NCBI GenBank assembly: GCA_021151835.1
Contig: JAGKWO010000023.1
Span: 46,352 to 110,351 of the forward strand
Source: Gammaproteobacteria bacterium
GTDB lineage: Bacteria > Pseudomonadota > Gammaproteobacteria > Pseudomonadales > Cellvibrionaceae
Direction: 5' to 3'
Length of the DNA: 64,000 bases
Part shown: positions 8,769-17,500 of the stretch, piece after piece
How positions within the stretch are numbered: position 1 is the first letter of the stretch
Layout: every line of letters starts with the position of its first letter
Made by a program: the position numbers and the translations under genes
The notes under the pieces: model-generated
Database searches by the model: none
Told to the model about the DNA's origin: nothing
What the model saw: only the letters and a program-made list of their open reading frames with translations

Positions 8769-9196
8769 TGCACAAATTGACGATATTCCTGATTGCGCTG
8801 ATGGTTAGCGGCACGCTCCGGGCAGACATACTGGTGATTGTGAATGCGCACAATCCGGTTTCGACGCTGGAGAAAAAACAGGTTGTGGATTTATTTATGG
8901 GCCGCGTTTCTGCATTTCCAGGCGGAGGTTCGGCGCAAACACTGGATTTAAAAACCGGCACACCATTACGCGCTGATTTTTACAAACGGCTTACCGGAAA
9001 AAGTGAAGCGCAAGTGGATGCCTATTGGGCAACACTGGTATTTGCCGGGCGCATGTCGCCCCCTAAACAATTTGCCGACGACCACGCCCTTATTGGCGAG
9101 GTAACGCAAAACAAAATGGCGATTGCTTATGTTGCACGCCAATCGCTGCCGGGCGGAGTAAAAATTGTTATGGAATTAACCCAAACCGCTGACTAA
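8768..9196 (+). CDS. Small periplasmic phosphate-binding-protein-like (PBP-like) protein
   Basis: The 142-residue product has a signal peptide (MHKLTIFLIALMVSGTLRA). The rest resembles a single lobe of a PstS-type solute-binding fold: ILVIVNAHNPVSTLEKKQVVDLFMGR, FYKRLTGKSEAQVDAYWATLVFAGRMSPPKQF, and NKMAIAYVARQSLPGG. Such short PstS-like proteins are often found next to porins and sensor kinases or cyclases rather than with ABC transporters, and their ligand is not settled. Here no permease or ATPase is near. It overlaps the porin gene by 1 bp and lies 17 bp before the diguanylate cyclase, which suggests it may hand a signal to that enzyme's periplasmic domain (inference). Confidence 0.8.
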   Translation: MHKLTIFLIALMVSGTLRADILVIVNAHNPVSTLEKKQVVDLFMGRVSAFPGGGSAQTLDLKTGTPLRADFYKRLTGKSEAQVDAYWATLVFAGRMSPPKQFADDHALIGEVTQNKMAIAYVARQSLPGGVKIVMELTQTAD

Positions 9197-9213
9197 TTGT
9201 TTACGCAGAATCA

Positions 9214-10812
9214 ATGAATATTAAAAGTTTACATATAAAAGTTTCCCTCAGTGTCGCTGCCGCTGCACTACTGGTTGTGCTTTTATCGTCACAATTTTTT
9301 TACCAACGCGATTACGAAAAATCATTTGCTGAAAGTGAGCGCTCGGTTTTGCAGCTCCTCGAAACGGTCCAAACCACAGCATCGATTGCAGCGTATGTCG
9401 GCAATCGCGAACTTGCGCAACAAGTGGTGACCGGTTTAACCAAAAATGACATCGTGGTAGGAGCAACCATCACTGCCAATAAAGAAATTATCGGCCATGA
9501 TGGAAAAACCGCGCACGAAACCCGGCAACAATTGATTTCCATACCGCTGGCCGCCCCCTTCGATGAAAAAGAAATTGTTGGCGAATTGGCAGTAGTTCCC
9601 AACGCCCCACTGATTGCGTTGCGCGCCCGCGATTCCGCGATGTCGACGGCGGTTGGCCTTGCCGTCCAATCCACCCTTGTTGCGCTGCTGGTATTAATCC
9701 TGGTTTATTGGTTGATGACGCGGCCCCTTTCCACCTTATCGGGGAGTTTGCATCGCATCACTCCCGGCGACGGCAGCCGGCTCGATGTGCACAGCATCCA
9801 CAGCGGCGATGAAATCGGTCTGCTTGCCGGCGATATCAATTCACTGTTGCATACTGTCGAAAATATGCTCGAAGAAGAGCGGCAATTACGCCATCGCGTT
9901 GAATCCCTTGAAACCCGTTTTCGCGGTATTTTTGAAGACAGTAGCGCGGGCATTTTTCTCGTGCGCGAGCGCGGCAACCTGGTTACCGCCAACCCGGCTT
10001 TCTTTCGCCTCACCGGCATGGATGAGCAACAGCAATTGCAAACCGGTGATGAAGATATTGTCAGTAAAGTCTTTCTTGATATCGAACAGGCAAAATCGCT
10101 GATCAAACTCGCACTCGTCACCAAGCGCCCGCATTCCGCCGACCTGCGCATTAACAGCGGCGCCGAAGAACATTCGCGCTGGGTGCATTGTATTTTTTCG
10201 CCCGCCGGTGACAGCACCACCATCGAAGGGGTGATGTACGACGTAACCCAACGCAAACTGTCAGAAGCACGCATCCGCGAGCTTGCCGAAACCGATAGCC
10301 TCACCGGGTTAAGTAATCGCCAGGCAGCGGATTCAGCATTGCAAGCGCTCATTACCCAAACACCTGTCGGTGGAAAATCGTTCGCGGTAATGCTGATCGA
10401 CCTCGACCGGTTTAAATATATCAACGATACCTATGGCCACGATGCCGGCGATAAGGTGCTGGTGACTATCGCGGAGCGGTTGCGCAAACTGGTGCGCGAT
10501 TCCGATATTGTGGCGCGCATGGGCGGCGACGAATTTTTTATTATCCTGAACCATGCGGGCAATATCGGCATGGTCACGCGCATCGCGCAGAAAATTCTCG
10601 ATGCGCAACAAGCACCCATTGAAGTGCAAGCGGGGGTACTGGAGAAAGTCGGCATCAGCATCGGCATTGCGCTTTATCCTGATCACGGGGACAACCCGCT
10701 CAGCTTGCGCAAACACGCCGACCAGGCAATGTATGCGGTTAAACGCCGCGGTAAAAATAACTTCGCCATTTATGAGCCAGGCACTGAAGACCCATTGATG
10801 GAATCCGCCTGA
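9214..10812 (+). CDS. Membrane diguanylate cyclase (periplasmic sensor-HAMP-PAS-GGDEF)
   Basis: The 532-residue protein has a transmembrane helix near 9-28, a periplasmic sensor of about 115 residues (CHASE8-like), a second helix near 146-168 (VQSTLVALLVLILVYWLM), a HAMP region (about 169-225), a PAS domain (about 230-350, FRGIFEDSSAGIFLV) and a GGDEF domain. The active site GGDEF is intact at 437-441. The RxxD inhibitory site (RDSD) lies five residues before it, so product inhibition is expected. It makes c-di-GMP from two GTP. Third gene of the porin/PBP/cyclase unit, 17 bp after the binding protein. The sensor ligand is unknown. Confidence 0.92.
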   Translation: MNIKSLHIKVSLSVAAAALLVVLLSSQFFYQRDYEKSFAESERSVLQLLETVQTTASIAAYVGNRELAQQVVTGLTKNDIVVGATITANKEIIGHDGKTAHETRQQLISIPLAAPFDEKEIVGELAVVPNAPLIALRARDSAMSTAVGLAVQSTLVALLVLILVYWLMTRPLSTLSGSLHRITPGDGSRLDVHSIHSGDEIGLLAGDINSLLHTVENMLEEERQLRHRVESLETRFRGIFEDSSAGIFLVRERGNLVTANPAFFRLTGMDEQQQLQTGDEDIVSKVFLDIEQAKSLIKLALVTKRPHSADLRINSGAEEHSRWVHCIFSPAGDSTTIEGVMYDVTQRKLSEARIRELAETDSLTGLSNRQAADSALQALITQTPVGGKSFAVMLIDLDRFKYINDTYGHDAGDKVLVTIAERLRKLVRDSDIVARMGGDEFFIILNHAGNIGMVTRIAQKILDAQQAPIEVQAGVLEKVGISIGIALYPDHGDNPLSLRKHADQAMYAVKRRGKNNFAIYEPGTEDPLMESA

Positions 10813-11328
10813 TCCCGATTACCACACTATCGTTATCCCATTTTTTCCAGATACTTGCGCCGGCATAAAATGTAAACGATTACATTTTTATAAACGAATG
10901 TAACGAAACGTTTTCACACAAAAATAGCTAAAAAATAGGATTAAAAACTCAATAAAAACCATTTTTAGACAAAATAATTTCACCGGGTGCTTGCTCGATT
11001 TCATTTGCCTGTGTAGCATTTTTACCAACAGCTCAGCAGAAGCTCCATTTATCGGCAATACACAGTCACCCATCACCGAGGTAATCCCAGTGAACAGGAC
11101 TCCAGTAAATGCCGCTAACCCACAGCATGATGCGGCCAACCCCAGCGTGCAGCCACAAGCCGCGCCAGATAAAACCAACGTATTGGCCAGTTACCAATGC
11201 TTTCCATTCACCTATACCTATTACGGGTTCAGTACTGAAGCCTGCGTGTACGAAACACCCGTAGCCGCGCCGCCTGACAATCCGCATAATCAACATTCAT
11301 AACGACAACAATACCAACCGGAAGCACC
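10813..11328. other. Intergenic region before tpiA, 516 bp, with weak short ORF
   Basis: The first 180 bp are AT-rich and hold the operator-like palindrome at 10871-10884. From 10991 to 11302 there is a plus-strand open frame of 103 codons that would need a TTG start and has no clear ribosome site. Its product is Pro/Asn-rich with two Cys and no recognised domain (FPFTYTYYGFSTEACVYE). It could be a small secreted protein or a non-coding leader. I do not call it a gene. Confidence 0.4.
10871..10884. promoter_or_regulatory. LacI-family operator-like palindrome upstream of tpiA-fbaA-fbp
   Basis: TGTAAACGATTACA has perfect TGTAA/TTACA half-sites around a central CG, the layout of LacI-family sugar regulator operators. 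A second CG-centred palindrome, AAACGTTT, follows at 10906-10913. Both lie over 400 bp before tpiA, which is far for a simple operator unless a promoter lies near 10.9 kb. No LacI-type gene is present in the window, so the regulator is unknown. Confidence 0.4.
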
Positions 11329-12093
11329 ATGAAAAAACGTAAACCCATAGTGATTGCCAACTGGAAATTAAATGGCGGCCTTGACCTGATTTGCACCTCG
11401 GTCGCCTCCTTTATTGGCAAACATTTCGCCGCGCAAATTGCGATTTGCCCACCTTATTTGTACATGCGCGACATGATGACTTTTTTGCAATTTTCTGAAT
11501 TGCAAATTGGTAGCCAGAATGTAAGTCGCTATGAATCCGGTGCCTACACCGGCGAAACTTCCGCGCAAATGTTGAAAGAAGCTGGCTGCTCATTGTGTTT
11601 GATCGGCCACTCCGAACGCCGCGCGATGTTTGCAGAAAACAATGAAGGTTGTCAGATCAAAGTGCGCACTGCCTTGAGCCACGATTTATTACCCGTGCTC
11701 TGTGTCGGTGAAAACCAGCAGGAACGCGAGGCCAATATCACCGAGCACGTGTTGCGCAAACAATTGCGCGAAGGCCTGCCAACGCTGGACCTGCGCGGCA
11801 AAGACCTGTGCATCGCTTATGAACCCGTGTGGGCCATTGGCACCGGCCTTGCAGCAACACCGGCGATTGCACAAGAAGTGCATCAATTTATCCGGCGCGA
11901 AGTGACCGAAATTTACGACGCGGAAATCGCCAATAGCGTGAGGATTTTATACGGCGGCAGCGTCACCAAAGCCAATGCCCACGACTTGTTGCAGCAAGCC
12001 GATATCGATGGATTGCTGGTTGGTGGCGCCAGTTTGGACCCTGGCCATTTCCTCGCCATTTGCGAGCAAGCTTCGGACCTTGCCGACGAATAA
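11329..12093 (+). CDS. tpiA: Triosephosphate isomerase
   Basis: The 254-residue TIM barrel has all catalytic features: K13 in NWKLN, H94 in IGHSERR, E165 in AYEPVWAIGTG, and the phosphate loop YGGSV. It interconverts dihydroxyacetone phosphate and glyceraldehyde 3-phosphate. The ATG has a ggaag ribosome site. It is the first gene of a tpiA-fbaA-fbp block. Standard gammaproteobacterial tpiA usually sits elsewhere (for example beside secG), so this copy may be a second one dedicated to gluconeogenesis; that can only be decided from the whole genome. Confidence 0.96.
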   Translation: MKKRKPIVIANWKLNGGLDLICTSVASFIGKHFAAQIAICPPYLYMRDMMTFLQFSELQIGSQNVSRYESGAYTGETSAQMLKEAGCSLCLIGHSERRAMFAENNEGCQIKVRTALSHDLLPVLCVGENQQEREANITEHVLRKQLREGLPTLDLRGKDLCIAYEPVWAIGTGLAATPAIAQEVHQFIRREVTEIYDAEIANSVRILYGGSVTKANAHDLLQQADIDGLLVGGASLDPGHFLAICEQASDLADE

Positions 12094-12275
12094 TTCGTCG
12101 CAAGGCGTACCGTGCAATAAAAAATTAATCAAAAAGAAGCACAACGACAATCTGGAAATGGCTAGCAGGTTGTGCGGTTGCCGATGCAATGGCAACCGCA
12201 CAACCTGGCAGATATTTCGCAGCAATCGGCGGCAGCTCGGTCATCACAAAAAAATCAACCACAGCTCAGGATTTG

Positions 12276-13358
12276 ATGATGAACAACCTTGCCCAGTTAG
12301 TAGCCCCAGGCGTTGCCACCGGTGACGATGTACAAACCCTGTTAAATGCCGCCAAAGCCGGTGGCTTTGCTTATCCAGCCGTTAATGCGGCAAACACCAA
12401 CACGATCAACGCTACGCTTGAAGCCGCGCGCAACGTCAATTCGCCGGTAATTGTGCAATTATCGCAAGGCGGCTCGGCTTTTTTTTGCGGAAAAAGTTTA
12501 AAACTGGATGGCCTGCAAAGCTCGGTACTCGGGTCAATTGCTGCCGCTCACTACGTCCATACTGTCGCCGCAGCGTATGGCGTTCCGGTAATTTTACATA
12601 CCGATCACGCTGCCAAAAAATTATTGCCCTGGATCGATGGTTTACTCGACGCCAGCGAAACCTATTTCGCCCACACCGGCAAGCCGCTGTTCAGTTCCCA
12701 CATGATCGATTTGTCAGAAGAAAGCCTGGAAGAAAACATAGCCATTTCGGCGCATTATTTAGCGCGAATGAAAAAACTCGGTATCACGCTTGAAATTGAA
12801 TTAGGTTGCACTGGCGGTGAAGAAGATGGTGTAGACAACACTGGCCTGGATAATTCTGCGCTTTATACCCAGCCGGAAGATGTTGCTTACGCATATAGAC
12901 AATTAAGTGAAATCGACGATAAATTTACCATCGCCGCTTCGTTTGGCAATGTGCACGGTGTGTATAAACCGGGCAACGTAAAACTCACGCCAATCATCCT
13001 GAAAAATTCGCAAGAATTTGTGCGCGAACAATTCAGGACCGCGCATAATCCGCTGAATTTTGTATTCCATGGCGGCTCGGGATCAGATCCCCGGGAAATC
13101 GCAGAGTCGCTCAATTATGGTGTAGTAAAAATGAATATCGATACCGATACCCAGTGGGCGTTCTGGGAAGGCACGATGGAATTTTACAAAACCCATAGCG
13201 ATTACCTGCAAGGCCAGATCGGCAACCCCGATGGCGATGATAAACCCAATAAAAAGTTTTACGATCCGCGCGTATGGCTGCGCCAGAGCGAGCAGCATAT
13301 GGCTAAACGCCTTGAGCAATCCTTTGCCGATCTGAATTGCCTTAATCGTTACGTTTAA
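12276..13358 (+). CDS. fbaA: Fructose-bisphosphate aldolase, class II (FbaA type)
   Basis: From the ATG at 12276 (cagga ribosome site 5 bp before; a second ATG follows at once) the product is 360 residues, like E. coli FbaA (359). Zinc and active-site segments are intact: LHTDHAAKKLLPW (about 108-120), EIELGCTGGEEDGVDN, FVFHGGSGS and VVKMNIDTDTQWA. It joins DHAP and glyceraldehyde 3-phosphate into fructose 1,6-bisphosphate, or splits it. The longer open frame to 12189 has no family match. It lies 182 bp after tpiA and 63 bp before fbp. Confidence 0.96.
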   Translation: MMNNLAQLVAPGVATGDDVQTLLNAAKAGGFAYPAVNAANTNTINATLEAARNVNSPVIVQLSQGGSAFFCGKSLKLDGLQSSVLGSIAAAHYVHTVAAAYGVPVILHTDHAAKKLLPWIDGLLDASETYFAHTGKPLFSSHMIDLSEESLEENIAISAHYLARMKKLGITLEIELGCTGGEEDGVDNTGLDNSALYTQPEDVAYAYRQLSEIDDKFTIAASFGNVHGVYKPGNVKLTPIILKNSQEFVREQFRTAHNPLNFVFHGGSGSDPREIAESLNYGVVKMNIDTDTQWAFWEGTMEFYKTHSDYLQGQIGNPDGDDKPNKKFYDPRVWLRQSEQHMAKRLEQSFADLNCLNRYV

Positions 13359-13421
13359 GTTATTTATTTAACGCAGCGCCAACAGTTGTTGGCCTGGTGT
13401 TTTTTCATATCAGGAAAACTC

Positions 13422-14399
13422 ATGATTAATTTATTTCAACACTTGCGCAATGAATCGGTAGAAGCGCCGTTAATACAGCTTCTGGAAAGTGTTATCAACG
13501 CAAGTAAAGAAATCGCGTTTCGTGTACGCCAGGGCGCGCTTGCGGGTGTGCTGGGCTCAACGCAGGATCAAAACATCCAGGGTGAAACCCAGAAAAACCT
13601 GGATGTCATCAGTAACCAATTGTTAAAAGATTTATTGCTGGCGTGCCCGCAGGTACGCGCACTGGCATCGGAAGAGGAGGACACAGTTGTAGCGGGAAAT
13701 GCCAATGGTGAATTTATTATTGCATTTGATCCGCTTGATGGTTCATCCAATATCGACATCAATGGCCAGATCGGAACCATCTTCAGTATTTATCGTGCAC
13801 AAGAAAATATTGCAGCGAATGATGAAGCGCAATTTCGCCAAAAAGGCGAACAACAAGTGTGCGCTGGTTACATACTTTATGGGCCATCCACATTACTGGT
13901 AATTACCACGGGTAAAGGTACTCACGCCTTTACCCTGGATGCAACCCAGGGAACTTTTTTACTCACCGCTAACAACATAAATATTCCGGCGGATACCAAA
14001 GAATTCGCGATCAATATGAGCAACCAACGATTCTGGAGCGACAATATGCGTCGCTACCTTAACGATCTGGTACTCGGTGAAAGCGGGCCGCGCGGAAAAA
14101 ATTTCAACATGCGCTGGAATGCCGCAATGGTAGGTGATGTGCATCGGATTATTTCGCGCGGCGGAATATTTTTATATCCCTCGGATAATCGCAATCCCAA
14201 ACAGCCAGCGAAATTGCGTTTGCTTTATGAAGCAAACCCTATGGCATTGTTGCTTGAAAATGCCGGGGGGAAAGCCTGGAATGAAAATCAGCGGATTTTG
14301 GAAATCGAACCGCGAGAGCTGCATGAACGTGTGGCGGTGATTTTAGGATCGGCAAATGAAGTGCAAATTTGTCTAAAATATATTACGGCAGAGCATTGA
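13422..14399 (+). CDS. fbp: Fructose-1,6-bisphosphatase, class I
   Basis: The start at 13422 is set by a cagga ribosome site and by alignment of the N-terminus with the family. The 325-residue product holds the metal-binding segments SEEEDTVV and FDPLDGSSNIDIN, the Asn-Met-Arg-Trp substrate region and the ISRGGIFLYP segment. It removes the C1 phosphate of fructose 1,6-bisphosphate, the committed gluconeogenic step. With tpiA and fbaA it completes triose-phosphate to fructose 6-phosphate in one cluster. A palindromic repeat directly after the stop may act as its transcript end. Confidence 0.95.
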   Translation: MINLFQHLRNESVEAPLIQLLESVINASKEIAFRVRQGALAGVLGSTQDQNIQGETQKNLDVISNQLLKDLLLACPQVRALASEEEDTVVAGNANGEFIIAFDPLDGSSNIDINGQIGTIFSIYRAQENIAANDEAQFRQKGEQQVCAGYILYGPSTLLVITTGKGTHAFTLDATQGTFLLTANNINIPADTKEFAINMSNQRFWSDNMRRYLNDLVLGESGPRGKNFNMRWNAAMVGDVHRIISRGGIFLYPSDNRNPKQPAKLRLLYEANPMALLLENAGGKAWNENQRILEIEPRELHERVAVILGSANEVQICLKYITAEH

Positions 14400-14402
14400 A
14401 TA

Positions 14403-14489
14403 ATGTTGCGGTTCGTTCCTCACCAGCAACCTACGAAGCGCCCTGTAGGTTGTGGCGGGTCGCGTAGGCTGAGGAACGAACCGCAACAT
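14403..14489. repeat. REP-like palindromic element after fbp
   Basis: A perfect 20-bp inverted repeat (14403-14422 with 14470-14489) encloses a second 8-bp inverted repeat (caacctac 14427-14434 with gtaggttg 14445-14452). The unit contains TGAGGAACGAACC and GTAGGTTG, shared with the element at 26491-26633. It can fold into a long hairpin. Placement 3 bp after fbp suits a mobile extragenic palindrome that also protects or ends transcripts (inference). Confidence 0.85.
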
Positions 14490-14514
14490 GTCGATATTAT
14501 TTAAGGAAAACATT

Positions 14515-14553
14515 GTTGGGCATTGCTGCCTGCGCGGCGCGGCCCAACCTACT
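14515..14553. repeat. Partial or diverged copy of the REP-like unit
   Basis: TGTTGGGC at the left and GCCCAACCTAC at the right match the ends of the repeat units at 14403-14489 and 26491-26633, while the centre (GC-rich) differs. It sits between fbp and the alpha-2-macroglobulin gene, which converge here. Confidence 0.6.
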
Positions 14554-14566
14554 CGTCAAATAATGA

Positions 14567-17500
14567 TTACTTCGCCACAACCTCCACCCAATACCCTTTG
14601 GTTTTCGCCTGGATTTTTTCGTTGTACATTGCGCTGGTGTGCCAACCGGGTAAATAGAATTTACCGGCGTAGCTCGCATTTAAAATAATGCGCAGTGTGA
14701 CGCTGGTTTGATTGCGCTCTTGATAGCGATAATTCCAATAGTAATCGCGCCATAAACTGTAATAGGCGAGGACGCGATCATCGCGGATATCCATGTAGTC
14801 AATTCCCTTCGGCATTTGCGCGCCTTCAAGGCGTTCGTTGCGTATTTGCCAGCCGCTGGGTACCACGGCGGTGAGTGCGATATTTTCGATATTGCCGGTG
14901 AGCAATTTATCAAATTCACCGCGCACGGTAACTTCAGCAACAAAATCCTGGCCTTGCGGTAATTGTTCAACGCTGAGCGGTTTATTATCCAGCGTAAAAA
15001 AATCCACCGTCATATCCAGACCATTGCTGCTCGGTTCTTCTTGCAAATTTGCCGGTATTCCGCGATTACTTACCAATACGCGGATCGGTGCATCGTGATC
15101 ATTGCGCACACTGACTTGTGGGTCATTGATCGCCATTTTGAAAATAGTGTTATTACTACCTTGCGTAACCCAATGCTTTTCGCCTTGCTGTTGTACCGCG
15201 AATTTAATTCCATTGGCACTGGTGTTAATTGCAGCAAATTCGCTCATGGCCAATAGCGCCCAGGAGATACTTTGCGTGGAATACCAATCGCCACTGGATA
15301 AATTATTCGCCACCTGTTCCGCCACTTGCCAGGTTAATTCCTTATTAGCGTTTACGCTCACCAAAGTAGCGAGCAACAAACCGCGGTCGCGCAAATCTGA
15401 ACCGTAGGTGTAACCTGCATCTTTATAAGCGGGAACCGTATTTGACAATGGCCCGAGTACATCTTGCGCCGCCTCTTTTAATCCAACGTGTTGATAGCTC
15501 ATTGCCAGCAACCAGCGCGCGGGCACACGGTAATCGGTTTGTTCAGCGGAAACTTTTGCTTTAAACGTTTCGCGTAAACGGTTCATCGCCGGTAGTTCCG
15601 CTTTATCGGCCAGGGCCAAGGTGTAGAGGCGATAGGCCAATACCATTTCATCGTAATAGTTGCCATTGATTTGCGGATTGCGCGCGGCGCTACTTTGGTA
15701 TTTCACCCAATTATCAATCAGGTTTTTAGGCACAGAATAACCGGCGCGTTTTGCTTCCAGCAAAAAATGCCCCGCATAACTGGAAGCCCATTCATTGACA
15801 TAACCATCGCCCGGCCAATAGGAGAAGCCGCCGCTTGCGTGCTGGAAGCTGGCAAGGCGTTTTATTCCGGCAGCGATGTTGTTATCAATTTCTGCTTTTT
15901 GTGTATCGGTTAAATTCACCAGCTTGGCTAAACGCAATTGCGGGAATACCGCTGATGTTGTTTGCTCAATACACCCGTGGGGATAGCCAATTAAATATTC
16001 CAGGCGCTCATCCAGGTTTAATGGCGGCAATGTGCTCACTTCCAGCGAAGCAACATTGGTCCCAACCATACCATTCACATTTAACGGCGATTGCCAGGTC
16101 TCACCCGGTTGTAATAATTTGGATTCCCATACCGTGGTGGGCGGATTGGCCGCGCGTGAATCGATATAAATCTCCTGTGTTGCCACTTCATCACCGGAAC
16201 GCGCCGTCACTTTTACGCGGCCTTTGCCGATGCGATCATTCACTTTGAGTTTTAAACTCGCGATGGCATCGCCGGGTTCACTGAATTGCAATTGCGCGCT
16301 ACCTTTTTCCACGGTGAAAATTTCATTGGCTTCCACTGAAATTTCCACCGTTTTAATAGTGGTTTCGCTCACAAAAACATTTACCGGTAAATTCACTGAT
16401 TCACCCGGGCCAAGCACGCGCGGCAAGGTTGCAAATAATGTGACCGGCTGGGTAACGGTAACGGTTTTTTCTGCGTTGCCATAGGCGGTAACCGCATCTT
16501 CTTTTTTCGCATTGTGCGCGGTGTCACCAGCAACCAGCATGATGCGCACGGACCCCATATACGGAGGCAATTTAATTTTGTGTTCACGCACTTCGCCAGC
16601 CTTTAATTCAAAAGCACCGAGGAATTGAACCACTGGCGGGAAGCGGCGTTCACGGCGCTTGCGCTCAGCGTCAAGTGCGGCATCGGAACCACCCACAGCG
16701 AGCACGCGCTCGAGTGAAGCACCATAAGCACCGACAACCTGATCAAATAAATCCCAGGTGCGCACCCCGAGTGCTTCGCGTTTGTAGAAATAACTGTGCG
16801 CATCTGGCACATGGAAATTAGTGAGTCCGAGCAAGCCCTCATCCACCATCGCTACGGTGTAAGTCATTGCACGTTTATTTTGTTCACCGACCTTGATAGT
16901 AAATTCGGTTTCAGGGCGCACTTTTTCCGCAACATCCAACGTGGGCTGTAAACGTGTTTGTGGATTTTCTACCAGCAGCGGCACAATGCCATACAAACGC
17001 ATTGGTGCTTCAGCAACGCGCTCCTGATGCGGCAACAACAGCATTACGTTAGCGTAAACGTTTGGCGCCATTGCTTGCGTTATCGGAATTTCAATTTCCG
17101 TTTGACCGGGCTGCAAATCCAGCCAGCGTGATTCCAGTACACGGGTACCATTTTCCAGGCTCAATAAAATCCTGCCTTCACGCGCTTTGGGCAAACGTAC
17201 TTTGGCTACATCACCGACCGCATATTTTTCCTTATCGGTAGAGAGCATTAATTGTGTTGCCGAATCACTTTGTGCAGAAGAATCGTAACTCCAGCCTAAA
17301 TAAACCACTTCGCCTGCGCAGTGCCCGGCATCGCCGGAATCAATGTCACACACGCGAATAATATGGCGGCCCCAATCGTATTTGCCTTTTTCCAGTTTCC
17401 AATTAATGCGGCCATTTGCATCGCTGACCAACGTTTCAGTGTGTACCGGGGTGCGCACTGAATTATTAAAATATTCGGCGAGGTTTTCCTGTTCTTCATC

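Noticed and set aside
10991..11302. 103-codon plus-strand frame before tpiA
   Set aside because: It needs a TTG start, has no clear ribosome site and has no recognised domain; described as part of the intergenic region instead.
12189..12275. N-terminal extension of FbaA
   Set aside because: E. coli FbaA aligns from the ATG at 12276, which also has a ribosome site.
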